64,000 bases of DNA, from assembly GCA_020310875.1 (NCBI GenBank), contig CM035413.1:187357355-187421354 (forward strand). Reading direction: 5' to 3'. Source of the DNA: Ceratopteris richardii. Taxonomy: Eukaryota; Streptophyta; Polypodiopsida; Polypodiales; Pteridaceae. Positions 1 through 9,606 of this stretch are shown here, in pieces (within the stretch, counting starts at the first letter, position 1; each line of letters starts with the position of its first letter). Under the pieces are notes generated by a model that had not been told where the DNA came from, ran no database searches, and saw only the letters and a program-made list of their open reading frames with translations. The position numbers and the translations under genes are program-made.

Positions 1-2250
1 AGTGTTCACTAATTTCGTCAGTACATTGCATAAGATCTTATTAGTGCTCTCAGCTTGTCCATTAGCTTGAGGGTGATAGGGGGCAGACTTCTTGTGTATT
101 ACCAAGAATTCTTGGAGTAGATTTTCAATCACTTCATTTAAGAAATGAGTGCCTCTATCACTTACAAGCTCTATAGGTAGCCCGTATCTTGTGAATACAT
201 TCTCAAACAAGAATTTAGCAGTTGTTTGAGCATCGTTCTTTGTCGTCGCCTTTACCTCTACCCACTTAGTTAGATAGTCTGTTGCAACAATGATGTATTC
301 TGCATGAGAACCCTTAGCTGGGGGATTAATAGGGCCTACGAAGTCTATTCCCCACTTAGAGAATGCACGTCCACCCATCATAGGTTTCAGTGGCATCTCA
401 TCTTTGCGTATAGGATACTGAGTCCTTTGACAGACATCACACCGTTTCACATAGGTATGTGCATCCATGTGAAGGGTAGGCCACCAGAAGCCTGCAAATA
501 GTATTGCCTTGATCACCCGATCCGGTCCAAAGTGTCCTCCAGCTACACCTTGATGAGCAGTTTCTAAGATCTTAAGATATTCACTTTCATGGACACATAG
601 CCTCAGGTAACCATCTTTACCACGCTTGTATAGATTATCACCAATGAATGAGTAATCCAGGGCTTCTTGTTCTAAACTCCTTTTCCTAGCCAGAGTCATG
701 TCTGGAGGGAATGCTTTCGTCCTTAGGAAGGATACTAGTGGTTCACTCCAATCTGGCACAATGGATACTTGATAAAGAGTGGCGTGTTCCACAGGTGACT
801 TAGTGCAACAGATTGGGCATTCCTTGCACAACTTTTGGACATCAGCTTCCATAGTTGGCCAATGTACTCCGAGTCTCTTTAGGGTCTGTAAAGTTCGTTG
901 CTTTGAATGGTGTTGCTCTAGTGCACCTACATGTGCTAATTGCAACCATTTAGCGTACTCATCCTCTTCTACGCAGCAAGCCAAGATCCCTTGATCTGTG
1001 TGCTTGTACATACTTCCTGCCATGATGTGGTACTTTTGGGCTTTTACAACCTCTCTATTCCGTGTGTTTACCACTGGATGGTTAGGCCCGTATGTCAATA
1101 CTGGTACCAATGGCTTAGCCCACTGCGGCACCACTTCCAAATTAAACAAGTAAGCGTCAGGAAGGTCATCTGACACTCCTTGTGGGGCTTCTCCCGATGT
1201 GAGCCTAGAGAGATGATCAGCTCTCAAATGAGTCCTCCCTTTCCTTACCACAACCTCAAAGTCATATTCCATTAGCAAGAGAAACCATCTCACTAATCTT
1301 CCTGTATTGCAAGGCTTGTTTACGAGGTATAGCAATGCTTGATGATCCGTAAAAAATTTAAACTTATTTGCAAGCAAATAGTGTCTAAATTTCTTAACTG
1401 CATACACCATGCCTAATCCTTCTCGCTCTGTAGTGGTGTAATTCCGTTCAGCCGCATTCAATTGTCTACTGGCATAGGCAATTGGAAGATCCATATTACC
1501 TTCACCAGTAGGTTGTGCGAGCACACATCCAATAGCATAATTGGATGCATCCACGTGAACATGGAATGGCTTATTCCAATCTGGTGTGGTCAAGATTGGT
1601 GCTGAACATAATCTTCGTTTAAGCTCCTGGAAGGAATTCTCACATTCGTCCGTCCACTCAAAGTTAGTCAGAAGTCCGTACATGGGCTTTGCAATGACAA
1701 CATACATGTGTATAAATCGTCGGTAATAACCACAATGCCCCATGAAAGCTTGTACTTCCTTGACATTTTTTGGCCTAGGTAGCTCTGCTATGGCTCTCAC
1801 TTTCTCCTCGTCAGTAGATATGCCATTCTTTGACACTATGTGTCCTAGAATCTTACCTTGCCGGACCATGAAAACACATTTTTTTGGGTTCAGGCAAACT
1901 TGATATTCTCTATATTTGTCAAAGATTTGTCTGAGTTCAGGAATATGGGTTTGTCTAATATTTGAATGAGCACAAAGATCATCAACATAGACTTCTATAC
2001 TCTTCCTCAGGAACTCCTTAAACACATGGCACATCAGCCTCTGGAAGGTAGTTGGTGCATTGGTAAGCCCAAATGGCATTACTCTAAAAGCAAAAATGCC
2101 CCATTCTGTGGCAAAGGCTGTCTTATGCTGATCCTCTGGGGCTATGGCTACTTGATTGTAGCCTGAAAATCCATCAAGGAAGCTGTACACTTCCTTGCCT
2201 GCCACTCTTTCTAAGAGATGTTCTGTGATGGGAAGCGGATAGTTATCTCA
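1..2250 (-). pseudogene. gypsy-A pol: RT (distal part), RNase H and integrase
   Basis: After an in-frame TGA at 2248-2250 the frame stays open to the window edge. In order it encodes the rest of the reverse transcriptase, with catalytic YVDD at 1978-1989, then RNase H, an H2C2-like module (808-933), a second canonical H2C2 zinc module (430-555) and the integrase core. The integrase acids are D at 343-345, D at 157-159 and E at 49-51. That leaves 35 residues between the second D and the E, the D,D(35)E spacing of retroviral-type integrases. The last visible motif is YHPQANGQAESTNK. These enzymes copy element RNA into DNA and insert it into chromosomes. The stop at 2248 (TGA, probably from CGA) would truncate the protein in RT. 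The extra H2C2-like module in the linker is unusual. Confidence 0.93.
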
Positions 2251-2763
2251 AATTGTGGCTGCATTAACCTTTTTCAAGTTAATGCACACGCGCAGCTTGC
2301 CATTCTTCTTGGGCACCACTACGATGGGGGATACCCATTCAGTGTGCTCAATTTCATAGATAAATCCAGCTTCAACCAATCTATCTATCTCTTCTTTGAT
2401 CTTAGCAGCGTAATTGTCGTTATAAGTATAGGGCTTCTGCTTAGAGGGTTTAGCATCTGAGGTCATGGGGATGGTGTGTGAGCATATATCAGGGTCAACA
2501 CCTTTCAAATCCTTGTAACTCCAAGCGAATACATCTCTGTATTCTCTTAGCAAGGCAATTAACACATGCTCTTCTTCCTCTGTTAGGTCATGGCCTATGT
2601 ACGTGCATCTCTCCTCTCCTTCTTCTATGGCCACTACTATTTTCTTGGTGGTTTCTTTGTTATCATAGGCCTCTCCTGATTGTGCCTCTCGTTTAGGCAT
2701 TCTTATCATAACTCTCCTGTCGTCTATCTCATACTTCTTAAAATTTTCTGGGACTTCAAACAA
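2248..2763 (-). pseudogene. gypsy-A pol: start of reverse transcriptase
   Basis: This 171-codon open stretch lies in the same frame as the gag-protease segment upstream and the RT-integrase segment downstream. It covers the protease-RT linker and the RT entry region. The visible motif VVVPKKNGKLRVCINLKKVN matches the conserved fingers segment of gypsy RT, preceded by a typical EEIDRLVEAGFIYE stretch. It is bounded by TGA codons at 2800-2802 and 2248-2250. Both are compatible with single C-to-T changes at CGA codons, so I read it as an internal piece of one polyprotein rather than a separate gene. The Met at 2763 is incidental. Confidence 0.9.
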
Positions 2764-2799
2764 AGATTCTTCCTCTTCTGGTGAGACTTCTCTCTTCTT

Positions 2800-5700
2800 T
2801 CATTTCTTCCCTTCTTCCTTCGGGGTCACATGTGTTGCTAATCTTACGTCATTTGTAAGCTCTCCATGCTTCTGGGGTTGAAATTCTACTTCGTGGAAGT
2901 ATTCTTCATCTGATGCAAATGGTGGGTCCATAATGATTGACTCTAGATCGGAGTCACTTGCATCCTCATATGCATCAGGGCTAGGTTCGCATTCTTCTAG
3001 AACTGCCTCTCCCATGATTGGCTCTATGGAGAAGACTGAAATGTCATAGCCATCCTCATCACAGTGAGGTGTCCATTGTTCTTCATTGATGGCTACGTCC
3101 ATTGTTGCTAAGATTTCTGCCCAACCGTGAGGTTCAAATTCTTCGTCTGGAAAAACTACAGGTGCATAGGCTGGGTCTTGGATTGATCTATGGGTTTCTT
3201 TCGCACCTACCTCTCTGGCTTTCTCTCTCTTCTCTTCCTCTACTGCTACCTTGCACATCCATAAGTGAGTGTCTTCATGCATCCATGAGGATCCTGACAC
3301 TATGGAATGCACCGATTCTGTATCATCTTTGGCTCTATGGATGGGATTCCATTGGATAGGAGGGACGTCTCTATGAGAATAATCCTTGAGATTGACTTTG
3401 GTCGTAACACCTAAGTGTTGCAGGTATAAAGAATTGGTTCCCCAATCCTGTACCACTTGCAACTGTCGCATAAATGGTCTTCCCAAAATCATCTCATAAG
3501 CATGATTTTTGCTGAAGTCACATATAGCAAAGCTATGCTCAAACTCGACGCCACAAGTGGTGAGAGTTATTCCTTCTAGCAATCCTAGGGGTCTCTCTAT
3601 GTGACCATCGGCCATCTGCAATTTCATTCTCGTCGGCCTGAGTGCCGGCTTGCCCCAACGCTTCCATAGGGAAGTAGTGGCAATTGCAACTCCTGCACCT
3701 GAGTCCAAAATCGCCTTGGTGGTGTACTCCTGGTAGGTGATGGGAAGATAGGTGTTCCCTTCTTCACCTTCACACATATCTCCTATCTTATCCAAGGGAA
3801 TTTCTGGCACTTTCCTATGGGATCCTACCCGGGAACGTGGTTTTGCAACTTCAGTCACTTGACTGGCTACATCTTTCCGCACTTTTGATCTATCCTTAGG
3901 CAGTTCTTCCAAAGTGATATCGCGCGGCACCTCGGTGTTCTTTACTACCTCAGAGTTCCTAGGTATGACTGAGTTGTCGTTTCTTACCATGACTGTGGGT
4001 GTTCTCATACACGTGGACTTTGCTTCCCATGGGCCTGTGAAGTGGGGTAGCTCCTGTATGGAATTAGACTCAAAGTCCAATCTCTCGTGAGACTGAGTAC
4101 TCTCATGTTCCCCGTAAATAGATGGGATGTCTTGTGGGAATTGGTCGTGTGCATCATCCACAAGTTCAAAGGGAGGAGCAACTTCACTTTCATTATCCCA
4201 TTTATCTTCTTGAATCTCTCGTAGGAAGTCTGGTGCAAACCGATTCACAGAAGAAGAAGTGTCTGGCTCTGTAGAATTAGGCACAAAAGCAACCTGGGAA
4301 GGAGGGCTTATTCTATCGTTGGCTCTTTCCTCGTTCTCATAGATGGCTGGAGCACAAACTTCCTGGGGAGGGTTACTTATTCTATTACTTTTCCGAACAG
4401 GCTCATACGCTCCCTGAGAAGGAATGAAGGCAACCTGTGGAGGTGCGTAAGCTTTCGAGGGGGGCTCATCTGCCTTTTGGGGGGGAAGATAAGCTTCTTG
4501 AGGAGGCACTTGGGCTTCCTGAAGAGGCTGGCTTATCCGTTCTCTTGCCCTTTCCTTTCTTTGAGGGGCAGGTTCCTTTTCTGATTGCGCCATTAGCCTC
4601 TCTATTCGTTCTAGGGAGGGGGAATTGTCTGGTTCAATGGAATTTGGCACATAAGCTTCCGATGGGGAATGGGTCATGATTTTACTTACATTCTCCCTTC
4701 CTTGATTTTTTTCTTCCTTGGCAGATCTAGCGATTATTCCCTCTAATTTCTCTAGAAGTCCATCCAAGTGTAATTGCGTCCTGGCTGAGCCCGAGTAATT
4801 GAAAAGGCGACTGGCTTCAAACATAGTCTGAGCCAATGCGACCATTTTCGCGCAAAGCTTGGTTCGTTCTATCTCTAGGTCAGCTCTAGGGTAACACTTG
4901 TCATGATCTGTGACATTTGGCCCTTCTTGAATTCTGGCCTGATATGCTTTAAGCATCATGTCTATGTCTTCCGGAATGGGATCAGCTAATACTGATCTTA
5001 ATCTAGGGGGTGGTGGAATCGTATGACGTGGGTTGGAAGGTGGCGGGTCAGATGGCGATGGGAATGGTGGTGATGGGATAGTGTGAGAGGGGGTTTGAGA
5101 GGTGATTTCAGTTATCCTAGCTTTGGTTTCTCTAATGCTTTCCTCAAGTTCACTCATCTTTTTAGCCCATTGTCTTTTCATTCTTTCTCGACTATCTTTC
5201 CACGCTCTAGTCCTTTTCTTTGTTATGCTCTCAGTTTCACTAGCCTCTGGGCTCTTATCCTGATTTACCCCTTGATTCTGCTGCAATGCTTGAGCTCTAG
5301 TGACTACCTGGACGGGAGCAGTGGAAGTGACACTTCCTGTGGAATCTACCACTAACCCAATAACGTTGATAGGAGTGATTTTTGGCATATTATTAGGATT
5401 CTTAGGGCAATCTCGTAAGAGATGCTCTTTTCCACAATCTTGGCAAAAGCCTTGGATCGTCACTGACTGGTTTTGTGGAGGTGGAGGTAAGGGGCAATCA
5501 CGAATGAGGTGATCTCCTTGACATCTGTAGCACGGTCCTCTTGGGAATGGAGGTCTTACTTGCCTGGGTTGAGGCCTAGGGTTGGGGTTTGCATACATGA
5601 TGTTTGTGTAATCTGACTCCCAACTAGGTTCATTTGGCTCTTCGCTGTAATAGGACTCACCATGTTCTGGAGACTGCATGTAGTACGCCTGGGGACTATC

Positions 5701-6606
5701 GACATGTGTAGAATCGAAGCTATGGTCACCGGGGTCACTTTCAGAGAGCAAGGATGTTACAGGGACTATAGCTCTATTCAGGTTCTCTTCTGCAGCAGTA
5801 TACTTTACCGGAATCACATTAGCTGGGGCTGGGGGTTGTTGTGCTAGCACAGGCTGAGGCCTTTGTTGGTTTTGGTATTGTGGTTGGTAATTTTGTTGTG
5901 GCCTGCCATATGGTTGTGGAGGGTACGGGTTCTGGTATCTTCCCTGCTGAGGGTATGGCTGAGGGTGGGGTTGCCTAATTGCCTGCTTGTTGTATGGGCA
6001 ATCTTGTGCGGTGTGATTGGTGTATCTCCGTTCTATGGTGCAGTACTGGCTACTAGGATTTACTTGGGGCTGAGCCATAATGGGGCAGACATTCGCCATG
6101 TGGTCACCACCACAAGTGTAGCACCTTTTCACAGGGGCAAACCTGGGGATTTGTTTACTAGTTACCCCTAATTTCTGAGCTACTTTCTCTGCAAGTTCCT
6201 CAATTGATGTGGATTGCGTGGAAGAGTGACTAGATGCACTATCTGAATCTTTGTAGATTTTGGAAAGCTCTAGTTCTTCCCCTAGGTTATCTTCAATGTC
6301 AATGCACATGCGTACACACTCTTCTATAGTCCTAGGGTCTTTCAGATACACATAGGATCTCAATTTCGTACTTAGCAATCCATCAAGGAATAAGGCTACT
6401 TGTTTGGCAGGTGTGGGTAGCTCCGAAACAGGACATCTTTCAAGGTATTGCCTAAATCTTCTTCCTGCAAGTCTCACAGTCTCTTGAGGGGTTTCCTTGA
6501 AGCTGTGAATCAGTGAGGAGGTATTGTGTCTTATGCCACTCTTGGAGAATTCAATAATAAATGCTTCTAGGAGTTGGTCTATGCTCCTGAACTGGCGCTC
6601 ATCCAA
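2800..6606 (-). CDS. gypsy-A Gag (distal part) and aspartic protease
   Basis: A 1,268-codon open frame. Residues 1-110 are the end of a retrotransposon Gag capsid domain. Three CCHC-like knuckles follow: RCYTCGGDHMANVC near residue 161, CYRCQGDHLIRDC near 365 and CQDCGKEHLLRDC near 395. Next comes a long Pro/Gln/Ser/Glu-rich region with PPQEAY/PPQVAF-type repeats. A retroviral aspartic protease has its active site ILDSGAGVAIA near residue 967 and a downstream MILGRPFMRQL. Gag packages RNA in virus-like particles and the protease matures the polyprotein. The frame continues upstream past two TAG codons (6661, 6772) to the 7794 ATG, and downstream past TGA 2800 into RT, so the 6606 Met is not the real start. 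The length of the proline-rich region is unusual. Confidence 0.93.
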   Translation of the reverse strand: MDERQFRSIDQLLEAFIIEFSKSGIRHNTSSLIHSFKETPQETVRLAGRRFRQYLERCPVSELPTPAKQVALFLDGLLSTKLRSYVYLKDPRTIEECVRMCIDIEDNLGEELELSKIYKDSDSASSHSSTQSTSIEELAEKVAQKLGVTSKQIPRFAPVKRCYTCGGDHMANVCPIMAQPQVNPSSQYCTIERRYTNHTAQDCPYNKQAIRQPHPQPYPQQGRYQNPYPPQPYGRPQQNYQPQYQNQQRPQPVLAQQPPAPANVIPVKYTAAEENLNRAIVPVTSLLSESDPGDHSFDSTHVDSPQAYYMQSPEHGESYYSEEPNEPSWESDYTNIMYANPNPRPQPRQVRPPFPRGPCYRCQGDHLIRDCPLPPPPQNQSVTIQGFCQDCGKEHLLRDCPKNPNNMPKITPINVIGLVVDSTGSVTSTAPVQVVTRAQALQQNQGVNQDKSPEASETESITKKRTRAWKDSRERMKRQWAKKMSELEESIRETKARITEITSQTPSHTIPSPPFPSPSDPPPSNPRHTIPPPPRLRSVLADPIPEDIDMMLKAYQARIQEGPNVTDHDKCYPRADLEIERTKLCAKMVALAQTMFEASRLFNYSGSARTQLHLDGLLEKLEGIIARSAKEEKNQGRENVSKIMTHSPSEAYVPNSIEPDNSPSLERIERLMAQSEKEPAPQRKERARERISQPLQEAQVPPQEAYLPPQKADEPPSKAYAPPQVAFIPSQGAYEPVRKSNRISNPPQEVCAPAIYENEERANDRISPPSQVAFVPNSTEPDTSSSVNRFAPDFLREIQEDKWDNESEVAPPFELVDDAHDQFPQDIPSIYGEHESTQSHERLDFESNSIQELPHFTGPWEAKSTCMRTPTVMVRNDNSVIPRNSEVVKNTEVPRDITLEELPKDRSKVRKDVASQVTEVAKPRSRVGSHRKVPEIPLDKIGDMCEGEEGNTYLPITYQEYTTKAILDSGAGVAIATTSLWKRWGKPALRPTRMKLQMADGHIERPLGLLEGITLTTCGVEFEHSFAICDFSKNHAYEMILGRPFMRQLQVVQDWGTNSLYLQHLGVTTKVNLKDYSHRDVPPIQWNPIHRAKDDTESVHSIVSGSSWMHEDTHLWMCKVAVEEEKREKAREVGAKETHRSIQDPAYAPVVFPDEEFEPHGWAEILATMDVAINEEQWTPHCDEDGYDISVFSIEPIMGEAVLEECEPSPDAYEDASDSDLESIIMDPPFASDEEYFHEVEFQPQKHGELTNDVRLATHVTPKEEGKK

Positions 6607-6771
6607 TGGCTGAAACCATGTCAGTGCTGTGTTCCTAAGGGTTAGACCGAAGGCATTGTACTACGTGAATAGATCCTCCACTTGTTCAGCTCTCAAGACT
6701 TGCTTGAACTCCGCCACATGATCATAGGGATCTCCAGTGCCATCAAAGTAATTCTTCATGGACTTAACTAG
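6607..6771 (-). pseudogene. gypsy-A Gag linker with an in-frame TAG
   Basis: This short stretch joins the two large Gag segments in one frame. It encodes a typical Gag sequence (NYFDGTGDPYDHVAEFKQVL, then LRNTALTWFQPL) with a TAG at 6661-6663 and is preceded by the TAG at 6772-6774. Because the homology runs smoothly across both stops, they are point lesions in one original gag gene and not gene boundaries. Confidence 0.85.
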
Positions 6772-7794
6772 CTAGGTCGGTCTCAAAGTTCTTGTGTGCT
6801 CTCTAGGTCTCGGCAGGGGGAATCCATCCACATTTCTTTGGTTCCTGTGAGCTCTAAGTACCTCAGGTTCTACTCTATTCGTCTCCATCCTCCTTCTTTC
6901 TCTGCCCACTGGGTTGGCAAAGCTCACTTCTGGTCTCTCTCTACTTCTGTCTCTTTGAGTTCCATGAGCTTGAGATGTTCCAGCTCCAGGGTGACCATAG
7001 GATACATTCGATCTTGGTTGGGGGAAAATGAATTCACCCTTCCAAGTGTAAGCATGCCTATCATTTTCCGTAACCACAAAGATCCGTTCTGAAGCATGAT
7101 CTAAGTAGGTCACTCTGCCTGGACTATCAGGATCCTTAAACTCATAGATCATGATTGTTCCTATATCAGTTGGCTGATTAGATTTATACCTCCAAAAGGC
7201 TTTGTCAGTTTCTCGATTGAGAAGCAATTCTATGCACTTGTTGTCTTGGGGCACCCACTCAGGTGTGATAATCCTAGTGAGAACAGATTTGCCTCGGGGC
7301 GTTCTAGGTTCTATTCCCATGTTTCCCTGTTCCAAGTCACCTAATTCTGCTTCTGAGATTACATTCCCAAATTCATCTGTCCTGTCTGGGTGACTGGTGA
7401 CTACGTATATGGTTCCTTCTTTGTCCAGGTATGCACCATTTTCAAACTTGACTGCTGGGTGCTCTAGTCCTATGGATTGATCAGGATTCTTAATCTGTAC
7501 CGCAGATCTTCCTAGGCCGTCCTCATAGATGCTAGCACCTAATCGGTTGGTCCTAAGGTATTCCAACTGTGTTTTGTAAGGGCCTTCTACCCTGTATAAG
7601 TATGGCACACCTGAACTGCCCGTAGGTCTTTCCATGCCTTGAGACATCCCTGATTCACTGGTATCAGAGCTAGGGTAATGAGAGTGGTGACTCAACTGCT
7701 GGGCCCAAGACCTTGCAGTGTGATTGACACTAGCCTCTGAAGACCTAAAGCTTTGTCTCTCTCTGACTAGGTGTCGTCCTGATCTAAGGTTCAT
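6772..7794 (-). CDS. gypsy-A Gag N-terminal region
   Basis: A 340-codon open frame beginning MNLRSGRHLVRER at ATG 7792-7794, which I take as the true Gag start because it is the first Met after the leader and the whole gag-pol frame continues from it. The N-terminal 300 residues are polar and show no domain I recognise. The canonical Gag capsid homology starts just after the terminating TAG at 6772-6774. The segment is rich in Arg/Glu/Ser and lacks membrane segments. Confidence 0.8.
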   Translation of the reverse strand: MNLRSGRHLVRERQSFRSSEASVNHTARSWAQQLSHHSHYPSSDTSESGMSQGMERPTGSSGVPYLYRVEGPYKTQLEYLRTNRLGASIYEDGLGRSAVQIKNPDQSIGLEHPAVKFENGAYLDKEGTIYVVTSHPDRTDEFGNVISEAELGDLEQGNMGIEPRTPRGKSVLTRIITPEWVPQDNKCIELLLNRETDKAFWRYKSNQPTDIGTIMIYEFKDPDSPGRVTYLDHASERIFVVTENDRHAYTWKGEFIFPQPRSNVSYGHPGAGTSQAHGTQRDRSRERPEVSFANPVGRERRRMETNRVEPEVLRAHRNQRNVDGFPLPRPREHTRTLRPT

Positions 7795-8619
7795 ATGCCT
7801 AACTGATTAGCCCAATTTTTTCCAGGTACAACCACGTTTCTGAATCCTTTTGTATCGGTCACTTGGTTCTTTTCCTTTTAAGATTGTCGTTCGCACACAC
7901 ACAGGTTATCTCTTAACTTGCACTTGATTTTCTTAGATAGTCTTTGATTTAGCTCGTGCCTATCGTTGCCTGGAATTACTTCTAACACTACCCGCACTTA
8001 GCCTAAACTAAGAATTGACAGAGGGTGTTGCGGGTTTTCCAACCTTGAGTTCCTTTCCTTGTGGTGTTGCCTTGCTGTGCCCAGGACGCGCGTTCCCAAG
8101 CTTGCACTTACTCTTGCCTTGCGTGCCCTTCTGCTTCTCTCAAAGGACCTGTAAAAGGCCCACTGTTAGCTCAAGGCTTAAATTCAAAGGACAGAACCAA
8201 TCATTTTTATTCATGTAACACTTCACTAATTGGCACTATGATTTTTTGGACACCACTCTAGAGATCCCTGAACTTTGTTCCCCCTGGGTATGGTCAACTT
8301 CAAAATACCCTACCAGATATTCCTGATCTTAATTTAACTATAACCAGTCGATGTTTTTGTTGTACTCCCTGTGAGCTTTCCAACAAAACAAAAATCACGG
8401 CAAACGGATTTCGTATGAGAAAGTTATGCCGGTTCAGGGTTTTGGGGCTAAAACAGGATTGAGCTTGGTTATCAGGCAAACAGGAATTCTAGAGTTACTT
8501 GGGTCGTGTCCTCGTAATGCAATGCTACACCCTTGCGTTTGTCCCACACTTGGCCAAAATTTAGACCACTACTTTTGCCTTAAAAATTTGACCTAAATTG
8601 CCCTTCTAACGTGTTCACA
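7795..8619 (-). other. gypsy-A untranslated leader, proximal part
   Basis: About 0.8 kb between the Gag start and the leader repeat array. I see no coding homology on either strand. Short plus-strand open frames here lack domain resemblance and are probably chance. Confidence 0.6.
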
Positions 8620-8624
8620 AAGTC

Positions 8625-9235
8625 TGTCGGTCGCGATTGACAGGTCAGTCGCGATCGACGTGTCGATCGTGATTGACAGGTCCGTCGTGGCTGTCAGTCG
8701 CGATTGACTGGTCAGTCGCGATTGACAGGGGTTACGAAAAGTCAATCAGTCGTGGTCAAAGGGTCGTTGACTCTGTCGGTCGCGATTGATGGGTCGATCG
8801 CGATTGACAGGTCGGTCGCGAGGGTCTGTCGATCGTGGTCAAACAATCGTTGACTCTGTCGGTCGCGATTGACAGAGCCGTCGTGGTCTGTCCGTCGTGG
8901 TCAAACAATCGTTGACTGTGTCGATCGCGATTGATGACTCGATCGCGATTGACACGTGTCACGCGTATAGTCCGTCGGTCGTGGTCAATCGGTCGTTGAC
9001 TCTGTCGGTCGCGATTGACAGAGCCGTCGTGGGCTGTCGATCGCGATTGACAGATCTGTCCGTCGTGGTTTGTCGGTCGCGATTGACAGAGCGATCGCGA
9101 TTGACAGAAATCTGAGGAGTTCCAAAATTCTAAGCACATTTTTGGGAAGCTCTAGGCCTGTAGATCATGGTTTTGCACTTTGTTTGATGATTTGAGCGTT
9201 TTTTCTGTCGGTCGCGATTGACAGAGGTCGGCGAC
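8625..9235. repeat. CGCGATTGA-rich degenerate repeat array in gypsy-A leader
   Basis: On the plus strand the motif GTCGGTCGCGATTGACAG and close variants recur throughout. I count 13 exact CGCGATTGA cores, plus variants such as CGCGATCGA and CGTGATTGA, interleaved with GTCGTGGTCAA and GTTGACTCTGTC blocks. Some combinations (GACTCTGTCGGTCGCGATTGACAGAGCCGTCGTGG at 8852 and 9000) repeat as larger units. The array is CpG-rich against AT-richer surroundings. It lies in the transcribed leader between primer site and Gag. Confidence 0.9.
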
Positions 9236-9420
9236 ACACAAACAGTTACTTCGAAATCCGTACCTGCGCAGAGTGCTGGGGACGATGATGTGACCTGTAC
9301 CTGCAAGATAGCTCAAGAAACATGCAAAAACAGCACACGCAGTTTCGCTCTCTCGCTCTCTCTCACAAGTGAAATGAGGGAAATGAGGTGGAGATGGTGA
9401 TATACTCAAAAACTGAAATT

Positions 9421-9490
9421 TTCGCGATGATGGAGATGGAGGTGAAAGATGGTGATGATGATGATGGTGATGAAGATGGTGAAGAAAAAA
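9421..9490. repeat. GAT/GGT trinucleotide-like low-complexity tract
   Basis: An imperfect GATGATGG/AGATGGTGA run in the gypsy-A leader, purine-rich on the plus strand. Probably replication slippage. Confidence 0.75.
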
Positions 9491-9576
9491 TAAGAAAATA
9501 GATGAAAGTGAAGAAAATACCTACAACTCCAACGCGTCAACTCTACGTCTTACCATCACACGCTCGTCCTCAAAGC

Positions 9577-9598
9577 TCGATCCCCGGCAACGGCGCCA
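9577..9598 (-). promoter_or_regulatory. Primer-binding site complementary to tRNA-Asp
   Basis: The plus strand reads TCGATCCCCGGCAACGGCGC followed by CA. This equals the last 22 bases (with CCA) of plant tRNA-Asp(GTC) as I know it. On the element's strand it is TGGCGCCGTTGCCGGGGATC..., the classic Asp primer site, 8 bases inside the 5' LTR. Confidence 0.93.
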
Positions 9599-9606
9599 AA
9601 ATTTGG

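Noticed and set aside
7655-7680. Plus-strand CTGGTATCAGAGCTAGG resembling a tRNA-Met primer site
   Set aside because: It lies within the gypsy-A Gag coding frame on the other strand and has no LTR beside it.
8756-9139. Minus-strand 127-codon frame rich in Ser-Arg-Pro-Thr repeats (and its plus-strand shadow)
   Set aside because: It arises from the CGCGATTGA array in the untranslated leader of gypsy-A.
9577-9598. A possible tRNA-Asp gene
   Set aside because: Only the 3' end matches, without acceptor partner or anticodon arm. Its position beside an LTR identifies a primer site.
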